Positions 1 through 8,532 of a stretch of 64,000 bases of DNA are shown one piece after another. This stretch comes from Hallella seregens ATCC 51272 (GTDB lineage Bacteria; Bacteroidota; Bacteroidia; Bacteroidales; Bacteroidaceae). The position numbers and the translations under genes are program-made. Within the stretch, counting starts at the first letter, position 1. Each line of letters begins with the position of its first letter. A model generated the notes under the pieces. It ran no database searches. It worked only from the letters and a program-made list of their open reading frames with translations, and was not told the DNA's origin. Location of the stretch: the NCBI RefSeq assembly GCF_000518545.1, contig NZ_JADU01000008.1:1-64000 (forward strand), given 5' to 3'.

Positions 1-180
1 CGCTTCGTCTACATCTTCGAGTACAAGCTCGACCGGCCCGCCGCCGAGGCCATCCGCCAGATCGAGGAAAAGGGCTATGCCCGCGAGTACGCCCAGGACC
101 CCAGGCCCGTCTACTGCATCGGCTGCACCTTCAGCAGCCAGACCGGTACCGTGGGCGACTGGGCATGCGAGAGACAATGA
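1..180 (+). CDS. C-terminal end of a PD-(D/E)XK nuclease / AAA-ATPase-like protein (partial)
   Basis: The first 59 codons of the window are open and end in TGA at 178-180; the start lies upstream of the window. The fragment reads FVYIFEYKLDRPAAEAIRQI, then EEKGYAREY, then a cysteine-containing strand and FSSQTGTVGDW. This is the usual C-terminal end of the large Bacteroidetes family annotated as AAA-ATPase-like plus PD-(D/E)XK nuclease (DUF1703 type), where EFKLD-type residues and the GYA motif belong to the nuclease-like fold. The function of that family is not settled. It is separated from the glycan locus by about 500 bases and a promoter, so it is probably not part of that operon. Confidence 0.72.
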   Translation, partial: RFVYIFEYKLDRPAAEAIRQIEEKGYAREYAQDPRPVYCIGCTFSSQTGTVGDWACERQ

Positions 181-373
181 CCGCAACAACAACTCTCGTG
201 CTCATGCCAGGAGTGGCCGTTACCAAACACACACGTGCAGTATTTTAGCGGCGGCATGGGGAAAGAGGCCCGCAAGGTGCTCCACACGCACGCGTCACGG
301 GGCCGAAAAGACCGCCAGAACAACGCTGCGGCAACGAATTGCCGTCCCTTCCATCGAATTTAATCCAGATAAT
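181..373. other. Non-coding gap before the glycan-locus promoter
   Basis: No convincing gene was found here on either strand. The open frames have no family resemblance and change composition part way. The stretch becomes AT-rich toward the promoter at 374-404. No clear terminator hairpin was seen after the upstream gene. Confidence 0.5.
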
Positions 374-404
374 GTTGCCACCTTGGATTTTTTTCGTATT
401 TTTG
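374..404 (+). promoter_or_regulatory. Bacteroidetes-type promoter for the glycan locus
   Basis: A -7 element TATTTTTG (397-404, consensus TAnnTTTG) lies 19 bases downstream of GTTG (374-377), which fits the -33 element of the Bacteroidetes housekeeping sigma factor. Transcription would start near 411. This leaves a leader of about 195-270 bases before glf, depending on the glf start. Long leaders before surface-glycan operons in this phylum can be sites of transcription-elongation control. No NusG-like (UpxY) gene is visible in the window. Confidence 0.6.
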
Positions 405-679
405 CAAACGCATACATAATTTAGACTGTTACTGACAATCTGCGAGCATGGCCACGCAAGCAGCGGCCAGCCAAGGGGCGGCGCCCTGCGCATCCCGCCG
501 ACGGCTTGTCCCATCGGCCAGCTCAAAAGCGGACGACACTTTCAGCCCCGGGCCCTTTTGGCCCTCACTCCATCTGCGGTCAGACAGACGGAGGAGGGAA
601 AGATATGTCCCAGACAGAATTGTCAGAACGCCTACACCTTATTATAATATATAAACAGCCCCCTCTCCTCATCAACCCT

Positions 680-1999
680 TTGAAGTACGACTATCTCATT
701 GTTGGCTCTGGCTTGTTCGGTGCCACCTTTGCCCATCTGGCCCGCAAGGCAGGCAAGCGGTGTCTGGTGATCGACCGTCGGCCGCACCTCGGCGGCAACG
801 TCCATTGTCTGGAGATGGAGGGCATTCACGTGCACCAGTACGGCGCGCACATCTTCCACACCAGCGACAAGCGGGTGTGGGACTTCGTGAACGGCATCAC
901 CCCCTTCAACCGCTACACCAACTGCCCCGTGGCCAACTACGAGGGGCGGCTCTACAACCTGCCCTTCAACATGAACACCTTCCACCAGATGTGGGGTGTC
1001 ACCACACCCGCCGAAGCCGAGGCCAAGCTCCGCGAACAACGGGCCGAGGCCGTCGCACGGATGGCAGCCGGGGGTGTCGGCGAGCCGCGCAATCTGGAAG
1101 AACAGGCCTTGGCGCTCGTCGGCCGCGACATCTACGAGCGGCTCGTCAAGGGCTACACCGAGAAACAGTGGGGCCGCCCCTGCACCGAGCTGCCCGCCTT
1201 CATCATCAAGCGGCTGCCCGTGCGGATGGTGTTCGATAACAATTATTTCGACGATGCCTACCAAGGCATTCCCGTCGGCGGCTACAACCGCCTGATCGAC
1301 GGGCTGTTCAAGGGCGTCGAAACCCTGACGGGCGTAGACTTCTTCGCCCCGATCGGCCCCGCAGACAATAGAGATCGGGCGCACGCCCACGCGTCCGACG
1401 CCGGCGGCTCCGCCCACGGCCTCGGGCATGGCGGGGCCGGCCCGACAGCCCTCGCCGCCCTGCTGCAGCAAGCCGGACACCCCGTCGGCCCACAGCAGAC
1501 CCTCCAAGAGGCCTGGCCCACACTGGCCCACAGACTGGTCTACACCGGCCCCATCGACCAGTTCTTCAGCTACCGCTACGGCCGGCTGGCCTACCGCACC
1601 GTGCGTTTCGAGACCGAAACCCTCGACACGCCCAACTATCAGGGCTGTGCCGTCGTCAACTACACCGAGGCCCGCGTGCCCTATACCCGCATTATCGAGC
1701 ACAAGCACTTCGAGATGTTCGGCCCCCAAGTGGACGCATGCCCCCGCACCGTCATCTCCCGCGAATACGCCACGGAGTGGCAACCCGGCTTGGAACCCTA
1801 CTATCCGGTGAACGATGACGCCAACAACACCCTGTACAAGAAGTACAAGGCGCTGGCCGACGGCTACCCCGCCACCCTGACCCGTCCTGCCCCCTCCCCT
1901 TCCTGCCTCTTCGGCGGCCGGCTGGCCGAATACAAATATTACGACATGGCGCCCGTGGTGGCCCGGGCAATGGAGATGTTCGAGGAAGAAGGAACCTAG
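680..1999 (+). CDS. glf: UDP-galactopyranose mutase
   Basis: FAD enzyme that interconverts UDP-galactopyranose and UDP-galactofuranose and supplies the galactofuranose donor for the glycan assembled by the following genes. The N-terminus reads KYDYLIVGSGLFGATF (Rossmann FAD motif, residues about 2-17), followed by the family hallmarks HQYGAHIFHTS, EKQWG, YTGPIDQFF, YRTVRFE, TRIIEHKHFE and FGGRLAEYKYYDM. The start is ambiguous. TTG at 680 places Met exactly where the family begins. An in-frame ATG at 605 has a good GGAGG-like ribosome site but adds 25 residues of non-family sequence. The protein (439 residues) is longer than the usual ~370-380. The excess is an Ala/Gly/His-rich insert at about residues 229-275 and a Pro/Ser-rich insert at about 395-408. 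First gene of the locus. Confidence 0.93.
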   Translation: MKYDYLIVGSGLFGATFAHLARKAGKRCLVIDRRPHLGGNVHCLEMEGIHVHQYGAHIFHTSDKRVWDFVNGITPFNRYTNCPVANYEGRLYNLPFNMNTFHQMWGVTTPAEAEAKLREQRAEAVARMAAGGVGEPRNLEEQALALVGRDIYERLVKGYTEKQWGRPCTELPAFIIKRLPVRMVFDNNYFDDAYQGIPVGGYNRLIDGLFKGVETLTGVDFFAPIGPADNRDRAHAHASDAGGSAHGLGHGGAGPTALAALLQQAGHPVGPQQTLQEAWPTLAHRLVYTGPIDQFFSYRYGRLAYRTVRFETETLDTPNYQGCAVVNYTEARVPYTRIIEHKHFEMFGPQVDACPRTVISREYATEWQPGLEPYYPVNDDANNTLYKKYKALADGYPATLTRPAPSPSCLFGGRLAEYKYYDMAPVVARAMEMFEEEGT

Positions 2000-2034
2000 T
2001 ACCGACATGGCAGATTGCATCACAACCGCCTCTT

Positions 2035-3621
2035 ATGAATGAAAAAAAAATAAGCATCATCGTCCCCATATACAATGTAGAAGAGTACTTGGAACGCTGC
2101 ATTGACTCCATTTTTTGCCAAGGCATGGCAGAAGAGGATATGGAAATCATCATGGTAGACGACGGATCCACGGACAACAGCCGGGCAATAGCGGAAGCCT
2201 TGGCCGCCAAACACCATTCCCTGCAGCTCATTCATCAGGAAAATGGAGGGCAAAGTGCTGCAAGAAATACAGGATTGAGACATGCCTCGGGGCAATATGT
2301 CATGTTCGTTGATTCCGACGATTACTTGCTGCCCAACGTGCTGGACAAGGTCTATGGCTGTGCGGTGCAACATGACTTGGATATGTGTGCATACCGGTTC
2401 AAGACGATGAAGGTCGATGGCAGCTGGTATGAGGATATGGTTCAGCCATTCGACACAGACAAGATATACACCGGAGAGCAAGCCCTGTTGCAGCATGTCT
2501 CCATCTCGTCTGCATGCGCCAACCTGTACAAGATGGAGTTCATTCAACAAAACAACCTGTTCTTTTCGGTTGGCATAGTACACGAGGATGTTGATTTCAA
2601 CAGCCGGGCATACGCCTTTGCAGAACGCATCATGTTTACAGGGCACCTCGTTTATGCCTATTTCAGAAACGAAAACTCTTCAAGCCGGAGCAAAGACTCA
2701 GGCACGCTGAGGAAATCCCTGCTTGACGAACTGAGTGTGGCGGCCAACATGAAAAGGTTTGCCGAGACGGCTGCGCTGTCTGGCACACTCAAAGCTTTCT
2801 ATCATCAGCATTGCAACTCCATCATGATTTCCCTGCTGCTGCTATATTTCAGAGGGCGTTATCCCTATGCGTTCCTGCAACAGCTTCTTGAAGACGCCAA
2901 GGGAAGGTCGCTGTATCCCGTCTACGGGAAAACCCATTCGTGGGCAACAACATGGATGATACCCCTTTTGAATCGGCGAGAGACCTTTGCCTTTTATGCC
3001 CAATCCACAGGTATCCTTGCCCGCTTGAGGCTGCACGGGCATGTACAGTGGTGCAACTTGAACCGGTGGTTGCACAGAAGACACCTTGCCAAACGGTTCA
3101 CAAACCAGACCAGCATCATCTGCAACAACTGCTTTGGCAGCAGAATTTCGCAAGATTTGCATTTGGCGTATCGGTCTCCAACGATAGGAATGTTTATGTA
3201 TTGGCCGGATTATTTCCTTTTTGTGAAGTGCCTCGGAGAGGCTGTTAAAAAAGAAATTTCTTTCCGAAATGTCTCAAAATACGACGGCAAGGGAAGAGAT
3301 TACCCTATCGGATTTATCCCGATGGGCAGCCAAGACATAGAGCTTCATTTCATGCATTACCTATCGCCAGCCGTTGCAAAGGAAAAGTGGGAACGGCGGT
3401 GCAAAAGGGTAAATATGGACGACTGCGTATGTATTTACGAAGGAAACGAGAAAATGGCAAAGGAAGAGATAGAAGAATTTCTAAGGTTGGGCGACTGCCA
3501 CTTCTTTCATGACATTGATTTGTCCATAAGCCACACCCGCTATCACGCCATACCGCAAATGCGCAGCAAGCACTTTACCGACGGCTACGACATGGCCCAT
3601 CTGTTTTATAGATACTTATAA
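2035..3621 (+). CDS. GT2 glycosyltransferase fused to a DUF1919 domain
   Basis: Residues 1 to about 230 are a GT-A family 2 glycosyltransferase: ISIIVPIYNVEEYLERCIDS, VDDGSTDNS (about 41-49), NGGQSAARNTGL, and the metal-binding VDSDD (about 92-96). From about residue 350 a second domain begins with SIICNNCFGSRISQDL and continues with PTIGMFMYWPDYFLF, YPIGFIP, IELHFMHY, KEKWERRCKR and CVCIYEG. This is the DUF1919 pattern seen in stand-alone exopolysaccharide genes. A transfer role for GT2 is known; the DUF1919 function is not established. The stop TAATG overlaps the next start by one base, indicating tight coupling. The acceptor and donor cannot be read from the sequence. Confidence 0.88.
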   Translation: MNEKKISIIVPIYNVEEYLERCIDSIFCQGMAEEDMEIIMVDDGSTDNSRAIAEALAAKHHSLQLIHQENGGQSAARNTGLRHASGQYVMFVDSDDYLLPNVLDKVYGCAVQHDLDMCAYRFKTMKVDGSWYEDMVQPFDTDKIYTGEQALLQHVSISSACANLYKMEFIQQNNLFFSVGIVHEDVDFNSRAYAFAERIMFTGHLVYAYFRNENSSSRSKDSGTLRKSLLDELSVAANMKRFAETAALSGTLKAFYHQHCNSIMISLLLLYFRGRYPYAFLQQLLEDAKGRSLYPVYGKTHSWATTWMIPLLNRRETFAFYAQSTGILARLRLHGHVQWCNLNRWLHRRHLAKRFTNQTSIICNNCFGSRISQDLHLAYRSPTIGMFMYWPDYFLFVKCLGEAVKKEISFRNVSKYDGKGRDYPIGFIPMGSQDIELHFMHYLSPAVAKEKWERRCKRVNMDDCVCIYEGNEKMAKEEIEEFLRLGDCHFFHDIDLSISHTRYHAIPQMRSKHFTDGYDMAHLFYRYL

Positions 3622-4641
3622 TGAAGAGATTTCAAGAGATAGATGTGGCCAAGGGTCTCCTCATCATGCTGGTTATAGTGGTTCATGTACCCATGGCCTT
3701 GCACAAAATGGGCTACGACTACCCCTTTGTGTGCTACCCAAGCAATGAGACTATTCTTGTATGACGGTTTCTTCATGCAGGCTTTCTTCATGCTGTCCGG
3801 CTACACCTCGCATTTTGACAAGCCATTCCGTGCTTTCTCCGTCGGCAACCTCAAGGGTCTGCTGGTTCCTTTCCTGTTTTTTGGTATCCTCACCAAAGCA
3901 GCAGAGAGTGCACTGTTCGGGGACGATTTCTGGACGCTGACCGTAGGAGGCGAGCGGTATTTCTTTCTGGTCGAGACGCTCTGGTTCCTGTCGGCCATGT
4001 TTATAGCCCGATTCATTTACTGGGCCGTGCACCGCACTACGACCAACGACCTTTTACGAGGAGGGGCACTGCTTGCCATCCTTGTCATGGGAGTCGTGCT
4101 GAACCACATTCATCAGGAAGCGGAAGACCCCGCGCACTTCCACAATTACTTCCATTATCGCAATGCCATGTGCCTAGCAATCTTCCTTTGGATAGGCGAT
4201 TGCATGAAGAGACACACTTGGATGAAAGGGCACGCCAGGGGAATTGGCTTCTGTTACATTCCCCTGATTCTTGTTTCAAAGTTCTTCCCCAAGATACATC
4301 CCGTTGCCTATACAGACTCCTCTGCACTGACAATTGCCGAGATTCCCGCTTACATTATTTTCTCCGTCTCGGGAACACTACTGCTTGTAGAGCTTGCCGT
4401 ATATCTGAAAAGAGCTGAAATTGTCGCTTACATGGGCCGCAACTCACTGGTTGTCTACTGCGTCCATTTCCTCATCATGCAGTGCGTGGCCGTGTTGTTG
4501 AGCGGTCTGGTGACGCCAGAGGGCAAGACGCTTTCCATGCTGTATTTTGGCATTTTCCTGCTACTATGCTGGTCGTGTACCGCAGGATGCGCCTTTGTGT
4601 TCAAGAAATATCCATTGAATTACTGCGTGGGGAAATGGTAA
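3621..4641 (+). pseudogene. Membrane acyltransferase (acyltransferase 3 family), split by a frameshift
   Basis: Translation from ATG 3621 gives MKRFQEIDVAKGLLIMLVIV and runs to TGA at 3762-3764. The rest of the protein (YDGFFMQAFFMLSGY, then about ten membrane segments to the TAA at 4639) lies in the next frame, with an internal ATG at 3745. The two pieces together are a normal ~340-residue acyltransferase 3 / EpsH-like O-acetyltransferase (DVAKGLL, FFMLSGY and VYCVHFL motifs), so one indel between about 3745 and 3762 explains the break. It could be a real inactivating mutation, a phase-variable site or an assembly error; there is no homopolymer at the junction. A truncated product starting at 3745 is conceivable because it would lack only the first membrane segment. 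Confidence 0.8.
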
Positions 4642-5732
4642 GCCACCGCGAAACAAGCCCTATGGGACGTATGGAACATGTAGAATATATAGACGCCCTC
4701 AAGGGCTTCGGCATGTTCCTCGTGGTAATGGGGCACGTCATCGCATGGTCGTTCGACAGCTATGGGGCAGGTTTCTACGTGCCCGAAGCTACGGATACGC
4801 CGGCGGTATTGCTTTGGTGGCATGTAATCTACAGTTTCCACATGCCCCTGCTGTTTTGGATTTCAGGCTGTCTGCTGGTCTCACCATCCAGACCTTTTGC
4901 TGCGAACATGCTTCCCGGCTATCTATGGCGGAAGACATACACGCTCTTAATACCGTTTTTCGTGGCAGGCTTGACGTTCATGGCCATCACCGGCGAACCT
5001 TTCACGAAATATTGGTTTCTCCGTACCCTGTTCATTTTCATCCTGATGAGTCTGCCTTATGAGCTCGTCAGGCAGCGAGGCCTGAAAGGGCACCGGCGGC
5101 TTGTTGTGGGGGTGGACATCGCCTATTATATGGTTCTGGTACAAGTTATCAAGATATTGTCGTGGAAACACCGCGGGGACATCGTAGACGTGCTATGGGA
5201 CTCGGAACACATGTTGCACTTTCAATATTTTGTCTTTGGCATCTTCTGCAGCCGCTATTTTTCGTTGAAGAAACTGCTCGACAGCAATTGGTGCTACACC
5301 GTGGCTTTGGTTCTTTTCTGCTGCGGCACATTTATCACAAATGCGTCCAACCAGACCGAATGGGCTACCCAAACGGCTTATCTGCTTGTGCCTTACTGCG
5401 GCATCATCTGTGCGCATTACTTGTTCAAGTCCAGATTCACATCCGGCAGGTTTGTGGAATGGCTGAAAGGCCTTGGGCGACACTCACTCGAAGTTTATAT
5501 CCTGCACTTTTATTTCGTCATTTCCATACCCCAAGTAGGCGCGTATGTCATCCGCGGCATGCAGGAAGACGCGTTTCACGGAAGCATGGCCAGTACAGCG
5601 CAGCTGCTATATGGAGCGGCCGTCGCATGCATCATCTGCGTGCTGTCCCTCCTTGCCACCCGCGTGTTGAGATCAAGCAACGCACTGTCCCTCTTGCTGC
5701 TGGGCAGGAAAAACAAGAAGCCAAACGGCTGA
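4635..5732 (+). CDS. Membrane acyltransferase (acyltransferase 3 family)
   Basis: Predicted inner-membrane O-acyltransferase that would acetylate a sugar of the glycan. It has the N-terminal family motif YIDALKGFGMFLVVMGHVI, then FHMPLLFWISG, about ten hydrophobic segments, and LGRHSLEVYILHF near the C-terminus. This is the second acyltransferase in a row and resembles its frameshifted neighbour, so the pair may be an old duplication. ATG 4635 overlaps the previous stop and would allow coupling; ATG 4662 or 4671 are equally plausible and closer to the conserved region. Which hydroxyl is acylated cannot be told. Confidence 0.85.
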   Translation: MVSHRETSPMGRMEHVEYIDALKGFGMFLVVMGHVIAWSFDSYGAGFYVPEATDTPAVLLWWHVIYSFHMPLLFWISGCLLVSPSRPFAANMLPGYLWRKTYTLLIPFFVAGLTFMAITGEPFTKYWFLRTLFIFILMSLPYELVRQRGLKGHRRLVVGVDIAYYMVLVQVIKILSWKHRGDIVDVLWDSEHMLHFQYFVFGIFCSRYFSLKKLLDSNWCYTVALVLFCCGTFITNASNQTEWATQTAYLLVPYCGIICAHYLFKSRFTSGRFVEWLKGLGRHSLEVYILHFYFVISIPQVGAYVIRGMQEDAFHGSMASTAQLLYGAAVACIICVLSLLATRVLRSSNALSLLLLGRKNKKPNG

Positions 5733-5762
5733 GGCAAGAGCACGCATCAGGAAAACTAAGAA

Positions 5763-7307
5763 ATGGAAGCCGATTCAAGAATCAAGAAAAGCCTGCTGAA
5801 CGCCAAGGTCAACACGATATGTTATACGCTTGGACTGTTCATGACTTTCTTTTCCAGAAAGATATTCATAGACCATCTGGGGGCCGAATTCCTGGGGCTG
5901 TCGAGCACTCTGGCAAGTCTGCTGGGTTTCCTCAACCTGGCGGAGCTTGGCGTGGGACAGGCCATCAGCGTAGTACTCTACAAACCTATCTACGACAAGA
6001 ACCGCCACGACATCAACGAGATTATCAGTGTGCTGGGTTATCTCTACCGTATGATAGGCTTGTTCATCCTCATTGGGGGCGTGGTGCTGTCGTGTTTCCT
6101 GCCCATGATATTTCCAGACACCAGCTTTTCCTGGGAAATTATCTATTTAGCTTTCTTCTCTTTCCTCTTCTCTGCATTGCTGGGTTATTTCTGCAACTAC
6201 AAGCAGAATCTGCTTTGGGCTGACCAAAGAGGGTATGAGATAACGGGGTATTTCCAAATCATTGGGCTTGTCAAGACCTCCATACAGATGGCCATTGCCT
6301 ACTATACAGCCAACTATGTGTTGTATCTGGTCATTGAAATCTTGTTTGGCATTGCTTATGCCTTGGTTTTAAAATGGAGGGTGAATGCCGTCTATCCTTG
6401 GTTGCGCACAGAAATCAAGAAAGGAAGGCAGCTGTTCAAGAAATATCCCACCATCGGGAAATATATCGGGCAGCTGTTCATTCACAAGATAGGCAGCTTC
6501 GTACAGTTCCAAATTACCCCTCTGCTGATCTATGGCTATGTGTCTCTGGTCGTTGTAACATTCTATAACAACTACATGTCTGTGGCCACACAGGTAAAAG
6601 GATTCATAGGCGGTGTGCTCGACAGCACGGGGGCCGGGGTGGGCAGTCTGATAGCCGAGGGAAACCGGGAGCATATTTTCCGCATGTATAAAGAGCTACT
6701 CAGTATCAGATATTACATTGCCGGCTCACTGTGTTGCTGCATTTTTTATCTTGCCTCCAATTTCATTTCCGTTTGGCTGGGCAAGCAATACATGCTGTCG
6801 CAACTGGTGGTTTTGCTCATCTGCATCCAGACATTCTTCAACATGTCGCGAGGCACCAACGAGCAGTTCTCCAATGGCTACGGCCTCTTCTCCGATGTAT
6901 GGGCACCGTTTGCAGAAACTATTATTTTCGTGTTGGTAGCCATGGCGCTGGGCAGCAGGTATGGATTGGTCGGCGTACTGTGCGGCCCGGTGGCCTCGCT
7001 CGCACTCATTGTCAATGTCTGGAAACCCTATTTTCTATTCTCCAAAGGGCTGAAACGCCGCTTCTACACGTATTGGTTGCTGGTTGCCGACTATACAGCC
7101 TTGCTCCTTGCCGCATATTTTCTTTCCAGTTTTCTTGCGGGGCATGCGGGCATAGACGGCTCCTTGTCCTGGAAGAACTGGTTGCTCCAGACACTGGCAT
7201 TTGCGCCCTGCATGTTTGTCACGAGTTTTATCCTGTTTTATTTCTTTGGCATGGGCATGAAAGGGTTTGTCGGCCATTTGCTGTTGTCGCGCAAGATCCA
7301 TGGATAA
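5763..7307 (+). CDS. Wzx-type polysaccharide flippase (MOP superfamily)
   Basis: A 514-residue polytopic protein with 12-14 hydrophobic segments. It has the start pattern of Bacteroidetes oligosaccharide flippases (KVNTICYTLGLFMTFFSRKI, then FLGLSSTLASLLGFLNLAELG). It would move undecaprenyl-linked repeat units across the inner membrane for polymerisation by the Wzy-type protein encoded at 17,709. Length and topology match the MOP family. It overlaps the following glycosyltransferase by eight bases. No Wzz or Wza gene was recognised in the window, so the export class (capsule or O-antigen) stays open. Confidence 0.88.
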   Translation: MEADSRIKKSLLNAKVNTICYTLGLFMTFFSRKIFIDHLGAEFLGLSSTLASLLGFLNLAELGVGQAISVVLYKPIYDKNRHDINEIISVLGYLYRMIGLFILIGGVVLSCFLPMIFPDTSFSWEIIYLAFFSFLFSALLGYFCNYKQNLLWADQRGYEITGYFQIIGLVKTSIQMAIAYYTANYVLYLVIEILFGIAYALVLKWRVNAVYPWLRTEIKKGRQLFKKYPTIGKYIGQLFIHKIGSFVQFQITPLLIYGYVSLVVVTFYNNYMSVATQVKGFIGGVLDSTGAGVGSLIAEGNREHIFRMYKELLSIRYYIAGSLCCCIFYLASNFISVWLGKQYMLSQLVVLLICIQTFFNMSRGTNEQFSNGYGLFSDVWAPFAETIIFVLVAMALGSRYGLVGVLCGPVASLALIVNVWKPYFLFSKGLKRRFYTYWLLVADYTALLLAAYFLSSFLAGHAGIDGSLSWKNWLLQTLAFAPCMFVTSFILFYFFGMGMKGFVGHLLLSRKIHG

Positions 7308-8532
7308 CAAACCAAATATCCTACTGATTGAGCCTTTTATTCCTTACCCGCTGACCAACGGCGGTGCACAGGCCATCTTTCATGGCATACAGGCCATCAG
7401 GGAAGAGTATCATGTTTATGTGCTCTTCACAAGCCGGATGGGCGAGAAATATTTCCACGAATTTGAGCAAGAGATTGGGCCGGATGTCACCCTTTTGCCG
7501 TATTTGCCCGTCAAGTCCGCACGCCTTCCCCTGAAAAACAGGATTGCCCTCTCGCTGTACTACCGGACCGGAAGCGACCGACTGAGAGTGCAAGACCCCT
7601 TTGAAGAAAAGACGGTGGAACCTGTTTTCTCCGAAGATTTTCTCAGATACGTTCATGAAATCATCAGCAAACACAGCATATCCATCGTGCAGGTGGAGAT
7701 GCCATGGGTCATGTCCATTGTCCTCGGATTGCCGCAATCGGTCAAGAAAGTATTCGTGCATCACGAACTTCGGTTTGTCAGAAACGAGCTGGAACTCAAG
7801 ACCTACGGCGAGAATCTCTATCGGAGGGCGGCTGTAGAACTGAACAAAATACAGGAGATTGGCTTGCTGAACAGATATGATGCCATCGTCACTTTGTCGG
7901 AGACCGACAAGGAGAAACTGCTCCGCGAGGGCGTGAACGTACCCGTGCACTCTTCGTTTGCCATCGTCAATACAGCCCCAAAGGCCGAGGAGATCACCAA
8001 GATGGAAAAGACCGTTTCTTTCGTCGGCCCAGAGTTTCACCTCCCCAACCAGAAAGGCATCCAGTGGTTTTTGTCGGCATGCTGGCCCCGTCTGCTCGAA
8101 AAAGATCCGGCATATCAGTTCCAAATCATCGGCAACTGGAATGAAACGACGAAGACAAGCCTCGCCAGCCGATACAAAAACATAAAGTTTCTGGGCTTCG
8201 TGGACCATTTGCAAGAGGCTTTGACCAACACCGTCATGATTGTGCCCATCAGGATTGGAAGCGGCATCCGCATGAAGATACTGGAGGCCGCGGCCAACGG
8301 CGTGCCGTTTGTCTCAACACAGGTCGGCGCAGAGGGACTGCCCTTTGTCTCGGGCAAGGAGTGCTTCATCGCCGACGACCCCGATACTTTTGTAGACGGA
8401 ATCCTGCGTTTGCAGGACTCTGCCTTGGCCAACGCTTTCGTGCAGACGGCACGTTGCCGCGTACAAACCCAGTTTTCTTTGGCAGCATTAAAACAGAACC
8501 GATGCGAAATTCTCAAGAGCATCATTCGGTAA
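7300..8532 (+). CDS. GT4 glycosyltransferase
   Basis: GT-B fold retaining glycosyltransferase. The N-terminal half opens with NILLIEPFIPYPLTNGGAQA, the acceptor-side glycine-rich loop typical of GT4. The C-terminal half has VSFVGPEFHLPNQKGIQWF, then KFLGFVDHL, and the donor-binding IRIGSGIRMKILEAAANGVP, where the glutamate-containing EX7E-like region lies. The start at ATG 7300 was chosen because it coincides with the upstream stop (ATGGATAA) and fits the family N-terminus; an in-frame upstream ATG at 7267 lies inside the flippase gene. It ends inside the next gene (31-base overlap). Confidence 0.88.
   Translation: MDNKPNILLIEPFIPYPLTNGGAQAIFHGIQAIREEYHVYVLFTSRMGEKYFHEFEQEIGPDVTLLPYLPVKSARLPLKNRIALSLYYRTGSDRLRVQDPFEEKTVEPVFSEDFLRYVHEIISKHSISIVQVEMPWVMSIVLGLPQSVKKVFVHHELRFVRNELELKTYGENLYRRAAVELNKIQEIGLLNRYDAIVTLSETDKEKLLREGVNVPVHSSFAIVNTAPKAEEITKMEKTVSFVGPEFHLPNQKGIQWFLSACWPRLLEKDPAYQFQIIGNWNETTKTSLASRYKNIKFLGFVDHLQEALTNTVMIVPIRIGSGIRMKILEAAANGVPFVSTQVGAEGLPFVSGKECFIADDPDTFVDGILRLQDSALANAFVQTARCRVQTQFSLAALKQNRCEILKSIIR

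Noticed and set aside
632..2023. 463-codon open frame antisense to glf
   Set aside because: No family resemblance. It mirrors a highly conserved mutase on the other strand, and long antisense frames are expected in GC-rich coding DNA.
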